Shown here piece after piece: positions 27,256 through 36,302 of a stretch of DNA of 47,562 nt (the first letter of the stretch is position 1; every line of letters begins with the position of its first letter). The DNA comes from Nostoc sp. WHI (lineage in GTDB: Bacteria; Cyanobacteriota; Cyanobacteriia; Cyanobacteriales; Nostocaceae), in NCBI RefSeq assembly GCF_015714725.1, contig NZ_WBKM01000016.1, positions 1 to 47,562 of the forward strand. Reading direction: 5' to 3'. The notes beneath the pieces were generated by a model that was not told the DNA's origin, searched no databases, and saw nothing but the letters and a program-made list of their open reading frames with translations. The translations under genes and the position numbers were made by a program.

Positions 27256-28035
27256 TCACGCAGCGATCGCAGCTAACAAAAATAGGCTGTCTACCAAAAT
27301 GGTGCTTAAAACTGCGCCACCAAAGGCATACCAGTGTCTTTGCTTTCTAGCTAAAGGTAAACTCCCCACTGTTAACAGCAGGAAGGCGAGAATTATTGCC
27401 CAAGTTTGTCCCCAAGGTGTTTGTACTTGCGTTAAGGCATTTTGTAATATTTGCGGTGCTATATCAGCCTCTACTCTCATGATTTGCCGCCAATAGGGCA
27501 TTAATTCTGCTATATAAAAATATACATCTGTTAAAACTGTACCGAGTAAAGAACCTAAATAAAACCAGCTACCCACCTTGCCCCAATTCTTCGCCAAACA
27601 CCAGCAGGCAAAGGGTAATCCTATAGACTCCATTGGTAGATGCCATACAGGTTCCCAACGTAACCAGCCCCAGTAAATCGCTCCTGCTAACCAACTCCAG
27701 CTAAACCCTAAGAGCAAATCTCCCCATACATAAGTTGCAGGATGTGACATTAACCTAAAACTTAGCCACACCCAAAATCCTGTCAGCGCTAAACTCAGAC
27801 TTGGTAGCGATCGCACTATTGGCGCTTCGATAAAGACTGGCACTGTTACCAAAAACACCGCCGCCGCAAACACTAACCAAGTTTGTCGAGAAGATATAGA
27901 TAAAGGTAGAGAGGGAGATAAGGAGAGTGTAGACTCTAATTCCTTAATACTTCTTTGCTCAGTGTCAGTTGGATGCAACTCCGTATCAATAGAAGGGGTA
28001 GAAGTGGTGTAGGAGGACAATGTATTATTAATCAA
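27256..28035 (-). CDS. DUF3120 family membrane protein
   Basis: A 259-residue protein. A disordered Ser/Thr-rich N terminus of about 45 residues is followed by five or six membrane segments, including TWLVFAAAVFLVTVPVFIEA and GWLRWEPVWHLPMESIGLPF. I recognise the latter as belonging to DUF3120, a cyanobacterium/plastid-lineage family of unknown function. The only upstream starts are non-ATG (TTG at 28035), without a good ribosome site, so the N-terminal end is uncertain. Confidence 0.82.
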   Translation of the reverse strand: MINNTLSSYTTSTPSIDTELHPTDTEQRSIKELESTLSLSPSLPLSISSRQTWLVFAAAVFLVTVPVFIEAPIVRSLPSLSLALTGFWVWLSFRLMSHPATYVWGDLLLGFSWSWLAGAIYWGWLRWEPVWHLPMESIGLPFACWCLAKNWGKVGSWFYLGSLLGTVLTDVYFYIAELMPYWRQIMRVEADIAPQILQNALTQVQTPWGQTWAIILAFLLLTVGSLPLARKQRHWYAFGGAVLSTILVDSLFLLAAIAA

Positions 28036-28454
28036 AGTTTTTAATATTTGTTACTAAACTTTATCTTATTTAAGATATCACATTTTTGAATCCCCCCCTG
28101 GGGCATTGTAATTATACTGAAATTTCGGGAGCGATCGCCCAAACCAATCCATTAAAGTTGCACTATGTACAGAACTTTCATGTAGTACTTTGTAAGCTAA
28201 AGACTACAGAGGAGCGAGGGGTAAATTTAACGGTTAAAAAGTGAACTGGCATCAGTCCGCTAAATATTAAAGTTTGATAAATTGGCGAAATTGCGTTGAC
28301 TTATTGAAGTGGGTGTAAGAACATAGTCAGCGTCTTCGATAGTGTTGTTGATCAGTAAAATTGAATTTTCTCCAAGATTGGGTGCAGTGGAAAGTATATA
28401 AAGCAACATCATCAGCTAAACAATATGATCTCTAGAAAAAGGTATTAATTAGAT
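28036..28454. other. Intergenic region between divergent DUF3120 and uppP genes
   Basis: About 420 bp holding the promoters of both flanking genes. One HIP1 site (GAGCGATCGC near 28130) and GGGGCATTG repeat remnants are visible. No gene or structured element that I can support. Confidence 0.4.
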
Positions 28455-29279
28455 ATGGAGTTTATTCAAGCTTTTATTTTGGGTATTGTTCAAGGTATTA
28501 CAGAGTTTTTGCCAATTAGCAGCACTGCACATCTTTTGATTGTGACAAAGATATTTGGTTGGAAAGAACTAGGTTCTAAAGATTTTGTTGATGCAATTCA
28601 ATTTGGTAGTGTTATAGCAATTTTGGGGTATTTTTGGTCACTGATTTACAGTATTGTCAAGGGTGGAATCGAAGCACTAAAACATAGAGACTGGCAACGT
28701 GAAGAGTGGAAGATTCTTGTTGGTATTTTAGTAGGAACAATACCTGCCTTAATTTTCGGCTATCTTTTGAAAGATATTCTACCGGAGAGCGCATTAATTA
28801 TTGCCATCATGTCAATCATCATGGCACTTTTACTAGCTTTGGCAGAAAAAATTGGCACTCGCAAACGAGGTTATGATTCATTAGAGATTCGAGATGGTAT
28901 TTTAGTTGGATTGGCACAAACACTTGCTTTGATTCCGGGCGTTTCTCGTTCTGGCTCGACGTTGACGACTGCCTTATTTTTAGGACTAGAACGCGACATA
29001 GCAGCGAAATTCTCATTTTTGTTAGGATTTCCAACTCTTACCATTGCTACGCTGTATAAAAGTTTGAAAATATTCAAATTATTTCAAGCTCAAGAATTGC
29101 CAGATAACATTGTTGGACTATTAATTGTAGGGATTATTTCAACCTTTATTTTTTCCTACCTATCAATTGCATTCTTAATCAAATACTTAGCAACCAGAAA
29201 CACTTTGGTTTTTGTTTGGTATAGATTAGCATTTGGCAGTGCCATCTTATTGGCGATCGCAGCAGGTTGGAAAGGATAA
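28455..29279 (+). CDS. uppP: Undecaprenyl-diphosphatase UppP (BacA)
   Basis: Polytopic inner-membrane enzyme of 274 residues. It dephosphorylates undecaprenyl diphosphate so the lipid carrier can be reused for peptidoglycan and polysaccharide synthesis; extra copies give bacitracin resistance. Both family motifs are present: GITEFLPISSTAHL near residues 14-28 with its essential Glu, and PGVSRSGSTLTTALFLGLER near residue 160. Eight membrane helices are predicted. AAAAAGG lies 14-20 nt before the ATG, a distant ribosome site. Confidence 0.96.
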   Translation: MEFIQAFILGIVQGITEFLPISSTAHLLIVTKIFGWKELGSKDFVDAIQFGSVIAILGYFWSLIYSIVKGGIEALKHRDWQREEWKILVGILVGTIPALIFGYLLKDILPESALIIAIMSIIMALLLALAEKIGTRKRGYDSLEIRDGILVGLAQTLALIPGVSRSGSTLTTALFLGLERDIAAKFSFLLGFPTLTIATLYKSLKIFKLFQAQELPDNIVGLLIVGIISTFIFSYLSIAFLIKYLATRNTLVFVWYRLAFGSAILLAIAAGWKG

Positions 29280-29350
29280 TTCCATAATAGTTAATAATTC
29301 TTTGTCATTTATCATTTGTCCTTTATCCAATACCCAATGCCCCATTCCCA

Positions 29351-30673
29351 ATGACTATTCATCCTGCCCGAATTACCAGAGTATTACCTGATTCTATAGC
29401 CGCAGAGATTGGCTTTGAGTCTGGGGATGCGATCGTTGCAATCAATGGTACTCATCCCCGCGATTTAATTGATTATCAATTTTTGTGTGCTGATGAAGTC
29501 TTGCAACTAGAAGTTTTAGACGCTGCGGGTAAAACTCACAGCTTGGAAATCGAAAAAGATTACGATCAAGACTTGGGGTTAGAATTTGAAACTGCTTTAT
29601 TTGATAGTTTAATTCAATGCAATAATCGCTGCCCATTCTGCTTTATCGACCAACAACCACCAGGTAAGCGCACCAGCTTGTACTTGAAAGACGACGATTA
29701 CCGTCTGAGCTTTTTGTATGGCTCTTATCTTACCCTGACCAATTTGTCAGAAAGAGAATGGCAGCGAATCGAGCAAATGCGCTTGTCTCCGTTGTATGTT
29801 TCTGTTCATGCTACGGAAGCTGAAGTAAGAATTAGACTGCTAAAAAACCCGCGTGCGGGACAAATCTTGCAACAACTCAAATGGTTTCAAGAAAGGCGAC
29901 TACAAATTCATGCTCAAGTAGTTGTTTGTCCTGGTATAAATGATGGCAAACATCTGGAACAAACCCTCAAAGATTTAGCGTCTTTTCATACTGGTGAAGT
30001 GCCCACGGTGGCATCGGTGGCAGTTGTGCCAGTTGGATTGACACGGTTTCGCCCTTCAGAAGACGAACTCATACCCGTAACTCAGGAAAAAGCCCTAGAA
30101 GTGATTTCCCAAATGCAAATGCTCTCGCGGCAATTTCGCCAACAATTCGGTTCCAGCGTTGTTTGGTTAGCCGATGAGTGGTTTTTGATTGCAGGTGAGG
30201 AATTACCCAGCGAATCTGACTATGAAGAATATCCGCAAATTGATAACGGTGTTGGTTCCATTCAATTATTTATCAAGCAATTTGCCGCCGCCGCAACAGA
30301 ATTATTACCACCAAAAGTCTATCCACAGAGGAAATTAACTTGGGTAGTGGGCAACGCAGTTAAAAAGGCATTTCAACCTATCTTAAAACGGTTGAATTCT
30401 GTTGAAGGTTTAGAAGTAAATATGCAAGCTCTATGTAGTGATTATTGGGGACAGAGTATCACTGTCACGGGATTACTAACTGGTCATGATTTATTGTTGA
30501 ACCTACAAGGGCAAGATTTAGGAGAAGGGATTTTACTGCCAAATGTAATGCTCAAACATGGGGAATTGGTATTTTTAGATGATATGAGTGTTGAAGAACT
30601 AGCTTGCAAATTAAAGACAAAAATTTTACCAGTGGCAGGAGTTGAAGATTTAATTAATACCTGTATTATTTAA
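29351..30673 (+). CDS. PDZ/radical SAM/DUF512 protein (TIGR03279-type)
   Basis: A 440-residue protein found throughout cyanobacteria, function unknown. The N-terminal PDZ-like domain (ITRVLPDSIAAEIGFESGDA) is followed by the radical SAM cluster motif CNNRCPFCF (C-x3-C-x2-C) near residue 91. A DUF512 C-terminal domain follows (VASVAVVPVGLTRFRPSEDE onward). The ATG is the last part of a dispersed repeat (CCCAATGCCCCATTCCCAATG), so this start has been provided by, or overgrown by, repeat DNA. It lies 71 bp after uppP and may be co-transcribed. Confidence 0.92.
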   Translation: MTIHPARITRVLPDSIAAEIGFESGDAIVAINGTHPRDLIDYQFLCADEVLQLEVLDAAGKTHSLEIEKDYDQDLGLEFETALFDSLIQCNNRCPFCFIDQQPPGKRTSLYLKDDDYRLSFLYGSYLTLTNLSEREWQRIEQMRLSPLYVSVHATEAEVRIRLLKNPRAGQILQQLKWFQERRLQIHAQVVVCPGINDGKHLEQTLKDLASFHTGEVPTVASVAVVPVGLTRFRPSEDELIPVTQEKALEVISQMQMLSRQFRQQFGSSVVWLADEWFLIAGEELPSESDYEEYPQIDNGVGSIQLFIKQFAAAATELLPPKVYPQRKLTWVVGNAVKKAFQPILKRLNSVEGLEVNMQALCSDYWGQSITVTGLLTGHDLLLNLQGQDLGEGILLPNVMLKHGELVFLDDMSVEELACKLKTKILPVAGVEDLINTCII

Positions 30674-30963
30674 GCTACTTTTGTTAACTCTTTAAATCTG
30701 AACAAATCCCTGAAGGTTTATTTGCAATAGTTGAGTCAAGATAATTATTAATTATTCGTTCAAATGGAATTAAATTCACGATGCAAGAATCGACAACTTA
30801 TGTGTAATCGCCTGTGAGAATTTAAGTATCGATCTTGGCATTTTTTAATGGTTTTGATAGGCTAGGATGAAAGTAATTCACTAAGTATATTGCCAAGAAG
30901 ACTATGATGTACTAATGAATTATGACTAATAACTCAATTAATTAATAATTAAGTAAGGAGTCA

Positions 30964-33765
30964 GTGGTGAAGCATCAGAAAAAACCAAAAGATATAAGTT
31001 TAAAAATTAAAGAAACTAGAAGATTATTTATTTTAAGTTTTGAAATTGCAATTTTAAATTTTTTTAGTATTTTGCCAGTAACGGCGGCGACTGAAGAACC
31101 TGTTTTGAGCGTAGTCCATAGTCAAGAAAATGCAAATCAATGGACAGGGATAAGCGATCGCTTACAAACAATTGGGGTGAAATATTGTGTAATTCCCCTG
31201 ACTAATGTCAAGAGTGCGGCAGATTGGGGCGATCGCCGGATATTATTTTTGCCAAATGTCGAGACATTAACGCCAACTCAAGCGATCACTCTAGAAGAAT
31301 GGATGAGTAAGGGAGGGCGTTTGATTGCTAGTGGGCCTGTAGGTAGTCTATCAGCGCCGGGAGTGCGTCAGTTATTGCGATCGCTCTTGGGAGGTTATTG
31401 GGGATTCAGCCTCAGTGACACAGAACAGATCAAACCGGCAACAACCAAGATCCCAAAATGGGCAAATCAAACTGAACTTTTTGGCAAAGTGCGCGGCGGC
31501 GTTGTGATTCCTAATGATATGGGTACTCAATCTCCTGCTGTTTGGAATTCCAAAGATAATCCCGCCGCAGTAGTGACAACTGAGCGCTCTACCTTTTTGG
31601 GCTGGCGCTGGGGAACAGATACAGCAACAGCCGCCGAGTTAGATAATGCCTGGTTAAAAGCTGCTGTCAATCACTATTTGACAGCGCCACCGCCATCAAG
31701 TCGCATGAAAAAAGTAGCAGGAGGTTCTCAAAACTGTTCTACGACGGTGGCGGCTGCGCCGAGGGTGCAGGGGAGCAGGGGAGCAGGGGGAGAGAGGGGT
31801 AATTCATCTCCCTCATCTTCTATTCCTGTCAAAACTGTCACTGCTCCGCAATCTAGACCGCTTCCTATAGTCAAACCGCCCAGTTCTCAGGAGGCTATTG
31901 ACCAGTTGGAAGAAGCTGTGCGTCTTGATGTTGCAGCCAACTCCAATGTACCGATTGACAACAACGAAGCGATCGCCCTCCAGCAAGAGCTAGCAAATCT
32001 GATTGGGCGGGTGGAAAGCGCCCATTTAGCGGTGTTAGCAGATGCAGCTAATGAAGGCGTTGCGACATCTGAGGACAAGGAAATCTCTAGCACCGACACC
32101 CCCCAATCTGTCAAGAAGCAGCCGACACAATTGGCCTCAACCAAATTGCGGGGGCTAGTCATAAGTAAAGACCAAGCCTTGGCACAGGTAAGAGTAATTG
32201 CCAAAAACTTACCCCAATTGATTGCACAAAAAAACTACGCTCTGGCTCGTCAGCAGTGGCTCGTAGCTAAGACGACTTTGTGGCAGCAGTTTCCTGTTGA
32301 TCAGAAGTTGGCTCAACCAGAAATTCGGGCAGTTTGGTTAGATCGGGGGACGATTGTTCGTGCTGGTAGCAAGGCGGGACTAGCCCAGATTTTTGACCGT
32401 CTAGCCCAAACTGGGATTAATACTGTCTTTTTTGAAACTGTTAATGCTGGCTATACCATTTATCCGAGCCAAGTCGCAAAAGAGCAAAACCCATTAATTC
32501 GTGGGTGGAACCCACTGGAAGAGGCAGTGAAATTAGCCCATGAGCGAGACATGGAATTACACGCTTGGGTTTGGACATTTGCTGCTGGCAACCAAGGTCA
32601 CAATGAGATTCTCAACGTTAATCCTAATTATCCAGGGCCAGTGCTGGCAGCTCATCCCGATTGGGCAAACTACGATAACCTTGGCAACATGATTCCCCTT
32701 GGCCAAACTAAGCCATTCTTCGACCCAGCCAACCCCGAAGTGCGGCAGTACTTGCTCAAGCTGTATGAGGAAATTGTCACCCGTTATGATGTAGATGGTG
32801 TACACTTAGACTACATTCGCTACCCCTTCCAAGACCCGTTAGCAGATCGAACCTACGGCTACGGTAAAGCTGCAAGAGCGCAGTTTCAGCAACTTACTGG
32901 TGTAGATCCGATAAGTATTTCTCCTAGCCAACCAGAACTCTGGCAAAAATGGACGACATTTCGGACTGAGCAAGTTGATAGTTTTGTCGCCCAAGCATCA
33001 CAGCAGTTGCGAAAAAAGCGACCTAATTTGATTTTGTCGGTTGCAGTATTTCCTCTACCGCAACAAGAGCGAATTCAGAAAATTCAACAAAACTGGGAAA
33101 TTTGGGCAAGGCGGGGGGATGTAGATTTAATTGTTCCTATGACTTATGCTCTAGATACTTCTCGCTTCCAACGACTAGCCCAACCCTGGATCGCCTCTAA
33201 ACAATTGGGAGCTACCTTGTTGGTGCCGGGAATTCGCTTACTTTCTTTGCCAACAGTTGGGACATTCGATCAACTCCAGTTGGTAAGGGACTTGCCAGTT
33301 AGTGGTTATGCACTTTTTGCCGCCGAGAATTTTAACAATGAGCTACAAAAACTTTTTAGTAGTACCCAAGGTAGGGTTCAATCCCCAACACCGACTACAA
33401 GTGAACCTATTCCTCATCGCCAGCCTTTTCAAACTGCCGCCATCCGTTACACTGCGCTGCAACGTGAATGGAAGTTTGTTTTGCAAAATCAGCAACTACA
33501 AAGGACTCCTGAAAAAATTTCAGATTTTAACAACCAGGCAGAAGTTTTACGCAGTGCTTTAAATCAGTTAGCCACCTCGCCTTCTGACAGTAAATTAATA
33601 GTGGCGATCGCCTCTTTAAGTAGGTTCCAGTCTCAATTTCGGGTATTGATGAGCCAAGAGCTTAAGTCGAATTCCTATCAAGTCAAAGTTTGGGAAAATC
33701 GGCTTGTAACTATAGAAAGGTTATTGCGTTACGGCGAACGGCGAGTGCAGTTGCTTCCTCAGTGA
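30964..33765 (+). CDS. Large GHL10-type glycoside hydrolase-like protein
   Basis: A 933-residue protein. The start is one of two adjacent GTG codons preceded by AAGGAG. The N terminus has a hydrophobic segment (LFILSFEIAILNFFSILP) ending in VTAATEE, a likely signal peptide or anchor. Residues 45-240 form a globular part with LEEWMSKGGRLIASGPVG, like ThuA or GATase-fold beta-sandwich regions. A linker of about 200 residues holds the insert QGSRGAGGERG. From about residue 453 (EIRAVWLDRG) the GHL10/DUF187 TIM barrel follows, with HAWVWTFAAGNQ, DVDGVHLDYIRYPF and VDLIVPMTYALD, motifs that include the presumed acidic catalytic residues. Cell-wall or extracellular polysaccharide turnover is inferred. 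Confidence 0.87.
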   Translation: MVKHQKKPKDISLKIKETRRLFILSFEIAILNFFSILPVTAATEEPVLSVVHSQENANQWTGISDRLQTIGVKYCVIPLTNVKSAADWGDRRILFLPNVETLTPTQAITLEEWMSKGGRLIASGPVGSLSAPGVRQLLRSLLGGYWGFSLSDTEQIKPATTKIPKWANQTELFGKVRGGVVIPNDMGTQSPAVWNSKDNPAAVVTTERSTFLGWRWGTDTATAAELDNAWLKAAVNHYLTAPPPSSRMKKVAGGSQNCSTTVAAAPRVQGSRGAGGERGNSSPSSSIPVKTVTAPQSRPLPIVKPPSSQEAIDQLEEAVRLDVAANSNVPIDNNEAIALQQELANLIGRVESAHLAVLADAANEGVATSEDKEISSTDTPQSVKKQPTQLASTKLRGLVISKDQALAQVRVIAKNLPQLIAQKNYALARQQWLVAKTTLWQQFPVDQKLAQPEIRAVWLDRGTIVRAGSKAGLAQIFDRLAQTGINTVFFETVNAGYTIYPSQVAKEQNPLIRGWNPLEEAVKLAHERDMELHAWVWTFAAGNQGHNEILNVNPNYPGPVLAAHPDWANYDNLGNMIPLGQTKPFFDPANPEVRQYLLKLYEEIVTRYDVDGVHLDYIRYPFQDPLADRTYGYGKAARAQFQQLTGVDPISISPSQPELWQKWTTFRTEQVDSFVAQASQQLRKKRPNLILSVAVFPLPQQERIQKIQQNWEIWARRGDVDLIVPMTYALDTSRFQRLAQPWIASKQLGATLLVPGIRLLSLPTVGTFDQLQLVRDLPVSGYALFAAENFNNELQKLFSSTQGRVQSPTPTTSEPIPHRQPFQTAAIRYTALQREWKFVLQNQQLQRTPEKISDFNNQAEVLRSALNQLATSPSDSKLIVAIASLSRFQSQFRVLMSQELKSNSYQVKVWENRLVTIERLLRYGERRVQLLPQ
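31764..31800 (+). repeat. G-rich repeat insert in the GHL10 gene
   Basis: GGGTGCAGGGGAGCAGGGGA and the following GCAGGGGGAGAGAGGGG are coded in frame as VQGSRGAGGERG within the flexible linker. It is the same repeat type as in the RND pump gene (21554-21634), here in the opposite reading direction. Confidence 0.7.
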
Positions 33766-33906
33766 AGAGGTAGAGGACAGAGGGGCAGAATATTAACTTA
33801 TATGGTTTGTAAACTAAAAAACTGCACCTCACTAGCTTGCTATCCGCCGTATAAACTGCTTTATATTTCTTAATACGATTTTTCCCATGCTTATACTCCA
33901 TATATA

Positions 33907-34102
33907 GGACTTACGCATTGACAGGAAAAACCAAATATGGGTTATAGATTTCAGTCATTAAACCTTGGTTTTTCGATACTTTTTAGGCGATGCCTGCGGC
34001 GGGCTACGCCTACGCTATTTATCAAAGGATGATTGATCACAGCCGGAAACGACGTAATTTCATTGATGCACAAAATGATAAATTTGTACAGTGAGTAAGT
34101 CC
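33907..34102. mobile_element. MITE-like element with GGACTTACGCA ends, copy 2
   Basis: A 196-bp non-coding element. GGACTTACGCATTGACAGGA is at the left end and TGAGTAAGTCC at the right, flanked by TA on both sides. It shares the left-end extension GCATTGACAGGAAA-AC-AAATATGG and the other end's ACTGTACAAATT-AT with the element at 41532-41720, where it is inverted. An inner part GGCGATGCCTGCGGCGGGCT near 33988 is another Nostoc repeat. No transposase. Confidence 0.7.
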
Positions 34103-34347
34103 TAATATATTATTAATTATTTAGCGCCAAAATATTAGAAAATACTTAGATAAACCGCTTTAGATAACTATTGTTTGATAATACCTATTTGTTTGGGCTA
34201 ACCCCTGGGCGATCGCTAGTATTGATTCCTTTGGGGTAAAACATCGGATATTCATGTAGGGACAATTACCGGAATACAAATGGTTACTAGCACGCTATAG
34301 TACGTAAAGACACGACACGTAAACACGCTCCTCTCATAGGAGTTTCT

Positions 34348-34467
34348 GTGAATCTTACCTCTCGTGTGCAGGCGGAAGTAGCATTGCGTCAACGTCAAAG
34401 GCGATTTCGCGCTATCTTCAACGGCATCTTTCAGTTTACCGAGTCGCTGACAACTAAGCGTTCTTAG
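34348..34467 (+). pseudogene. PAS-domain sensor remnant
   Basis: A 39-codon frame from GTG (ribosome site ATAGGAG 6 nt upstream) to TAG. Its protein contains VQAEVALRQRQRRFRAIFNG and IFQFTESLT, which match the opening of PAS domains in cyanobacterial sensor kinases (R-F-R-A-I-F-N...F-x-F). The frame stops where the PAS core should continue, and no kinase domain follows in the 260 bp before the next gene. It is therefore a decayed or truncated piece. Just downstream is a REC-EAL regulator. Confidence 0.6.
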
Positions 34468-34733
34468 CTAGAGGGACTGACAAAACCTATTGCTGCCATC
34501 TAAATACGTGCTTTATGATTATGCGATCGCCAAGGGAAAATTTTAAATCGGCTTGGTAGAAATACTGGCATTGGCGATCGCGTAGCAGCATAAATTGCCC
34601 GGCGCGAGAGTGACAGACGGTATCCAACCACAGCGACAATAAGGTGCAATATTTGTCACAGATACATTGGAATTTGGTACAAAATTTACTGACATTGCGC
34701 CATTAAATAATGGCATATAAATTGAGGTAAATT

Positions 34734-35945
34734 ATGCCCAGAATTTTAATAATAGAAGATGAAGAATCAGTCCGTGAAAACATTTTAGATTTGCTAGAAG
34801 CGGAAGATTTTGAACCTATTGCTGCGGCTAATGGCAAAATCGGTATACATTTAGCCATCTCCGAAGTTCCCGATTTAATCTTGTGTGACATGATGATGCC
34901 AGAAATTGATGGTTATGGTGTGCTAACAGCATTACACCAAGATCCATTGACGGCAACAATTCCCTTCATTTTTCTAACTGCAAAATCTGCCAAATCTGAC
35001 TTTCGTCAAGGTATGGATATGGGTGCAGATGATTATATAACTAAACCATTCACTCGATCTGAGTTATTGAGTGCCATAATTAACAGGTTGGAAAAACACG
35101 CTACTTTGAAAAGATACTTGTCTCCTCGGACTGCAATTAACAACTTGTCTCCAAAAACGCAGTTGTTAGAAATTAGCTTATACCGGGCTATCAAACAACA
35201 AAATTTTCAAGAATTTGAAATTTATTATCAACCAATAGTCGATATTGCTTCTGGTAAAATAGTAGCTGCTGAAAGTTTATTGCGCTGGCGAAGCCCGGAA
35301 ATAGGGATGATTTATCCAACAGAATTTATTCCGTTAGCAGAGTCTACAGGTTTAATTATTCCTATTGGTAAATGGGTATTCAAAAGGGTATGTCAACAAA
35401 TGAAAAACTGGCGTGATGCCGGAATTGATTCCTTAATTATTACTGTCAATGTATCGGTAATTGAATTTAATCAACCAGAGTTTATTCAGAAAATAATTAA
35501 TTTTATAGTTACGAATGATTTGGAACCACATTACTTAGAAATAGAACTCACTGAAAGTATGATTATGCAAGATATAAATAGTGCGATCGCTACTATGAAT
35601 AAATTGCGCTCCTTGGGTGTAAAGATTGCGATCGATGATTTTGGTGCGGGCTACTCTTCATTAATTTATCTAAAAAACTTACCAATTAATACATTAAAAA
35701 TCGACCGTTATTTTATCCATAATGTTGCTAGCGATCCTCAAAAAGCAGCGATTACTAAAGCATTAATTCAAATGTCTCACAATCTCAATCTAGATGTAGT
35801 TGCTGAAGGAGTAGAAACAGAAGCAGAACTGGCTTTTTTACGCCAACATGACTGTGATTATATGCAAGGGTTTCTATTTAGTTGTGCATTGCCAGCAGCA
35901 GAATTTGCAAATTTTTTGTTGACTAAGAAATGCTTATATGTGTAA
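34734..35945 (+). CDS. Response regulator with C-terminal EAL domain (REC-EAL)
   Basis: A 403-residue two-component output protein predicted to hydrolyse cyclic-di-GMP when phosphorylated. REC domain: acidic pair ED (8-9), phosphoacceptor Asp52 in LILCDMMMPE and Lys near 102 in DDYITKPF. EAL domain: ESLLRW (EAL signature varied to ESL), TVNVSVIEF, ELTESM, DDFGAGYSSL, LKIDR and VAEGVETEAEL, so most catalytic and metal-binding residues are kept. An A-to-S change in the signature occurs in active enzymes, so activity is likely but not certain. GAGGT precedes the ATG. The cognate kinase is not adjacent. Confidence 0.93.
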   Translation: MPRILIIEDEESVRENILDLLEAEDFEPIAAANGKIGIHLAISEVPDLILCDMMMPEIDGYGVLTALHQDPLTATIPFIFLTAKSAKSDFRQGMDMGADDYITKPFTRSELLSAIINRLEKHATLKRYLSPRTAINNLSPKTQLLEISLYRAIKQQNFQEFEIYYQPIVDIASGKIVAAESLLRWRSPEIGMIYPTEFIPLAESTGLIIPIGKWVFKRVCQQMKNWRDAGIDSLIITVNVSVIEFNQPEFIQKIINFIVTNDLEPHYLEIELTESMIMQDINSAIATMNKLRSLGVKIAIDDFGAGYSSLIYLKNLPINTLKIDRYFIHNVASDPQKAAITKALIQMSHNLNLDVVAEGVETEAELAFLRQHDCDYMQGFLFSCALPAAEFANFLLTKKCLYV

Positions 35946-36302
35946 ATATCTGATTGATATTGGACATGGGGAGCCACGACAAGTATCCTAATTAGTCAGA
36001 GGCTTTGCCGTATTATGGGTAACATCCAGTACAAGGTGCATAATGCTTGTAAACTGGTATTCTCCCAAGGGCGATGGGGACGGTGAATTCCACGAAACTC
36101 ATTGAAAAAATTACAGCTTATAGATGATAATCTTACAGTAAATTTACTTGAAACAACATAATGTTAGTTTTCAACAATCTTCGTTTTCTTCGGATGACAG
36201 CAATAGTTTGCAGAGAATACGATATGGTAAATAATTGCTATGTGTCCACAGCAGATAGGGCTTTGTGGAGTTCAGCACTACCAAACCTATTTGAATTAAA
36301 AA
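35946..36302. other. Intergenic region after the REC-EAL gene
   Basis: About 357 bp. TACAAGGTGCATAATGC to TTCTCCCAAGGGCGATGGGG (36030-36078) is richer in G+C than the surrounding AT-rich DNA but I cannot identify it. A 60-codon frame at 36161 overlaps the next gene and has no recognisable domain. Confidence 0.35.
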
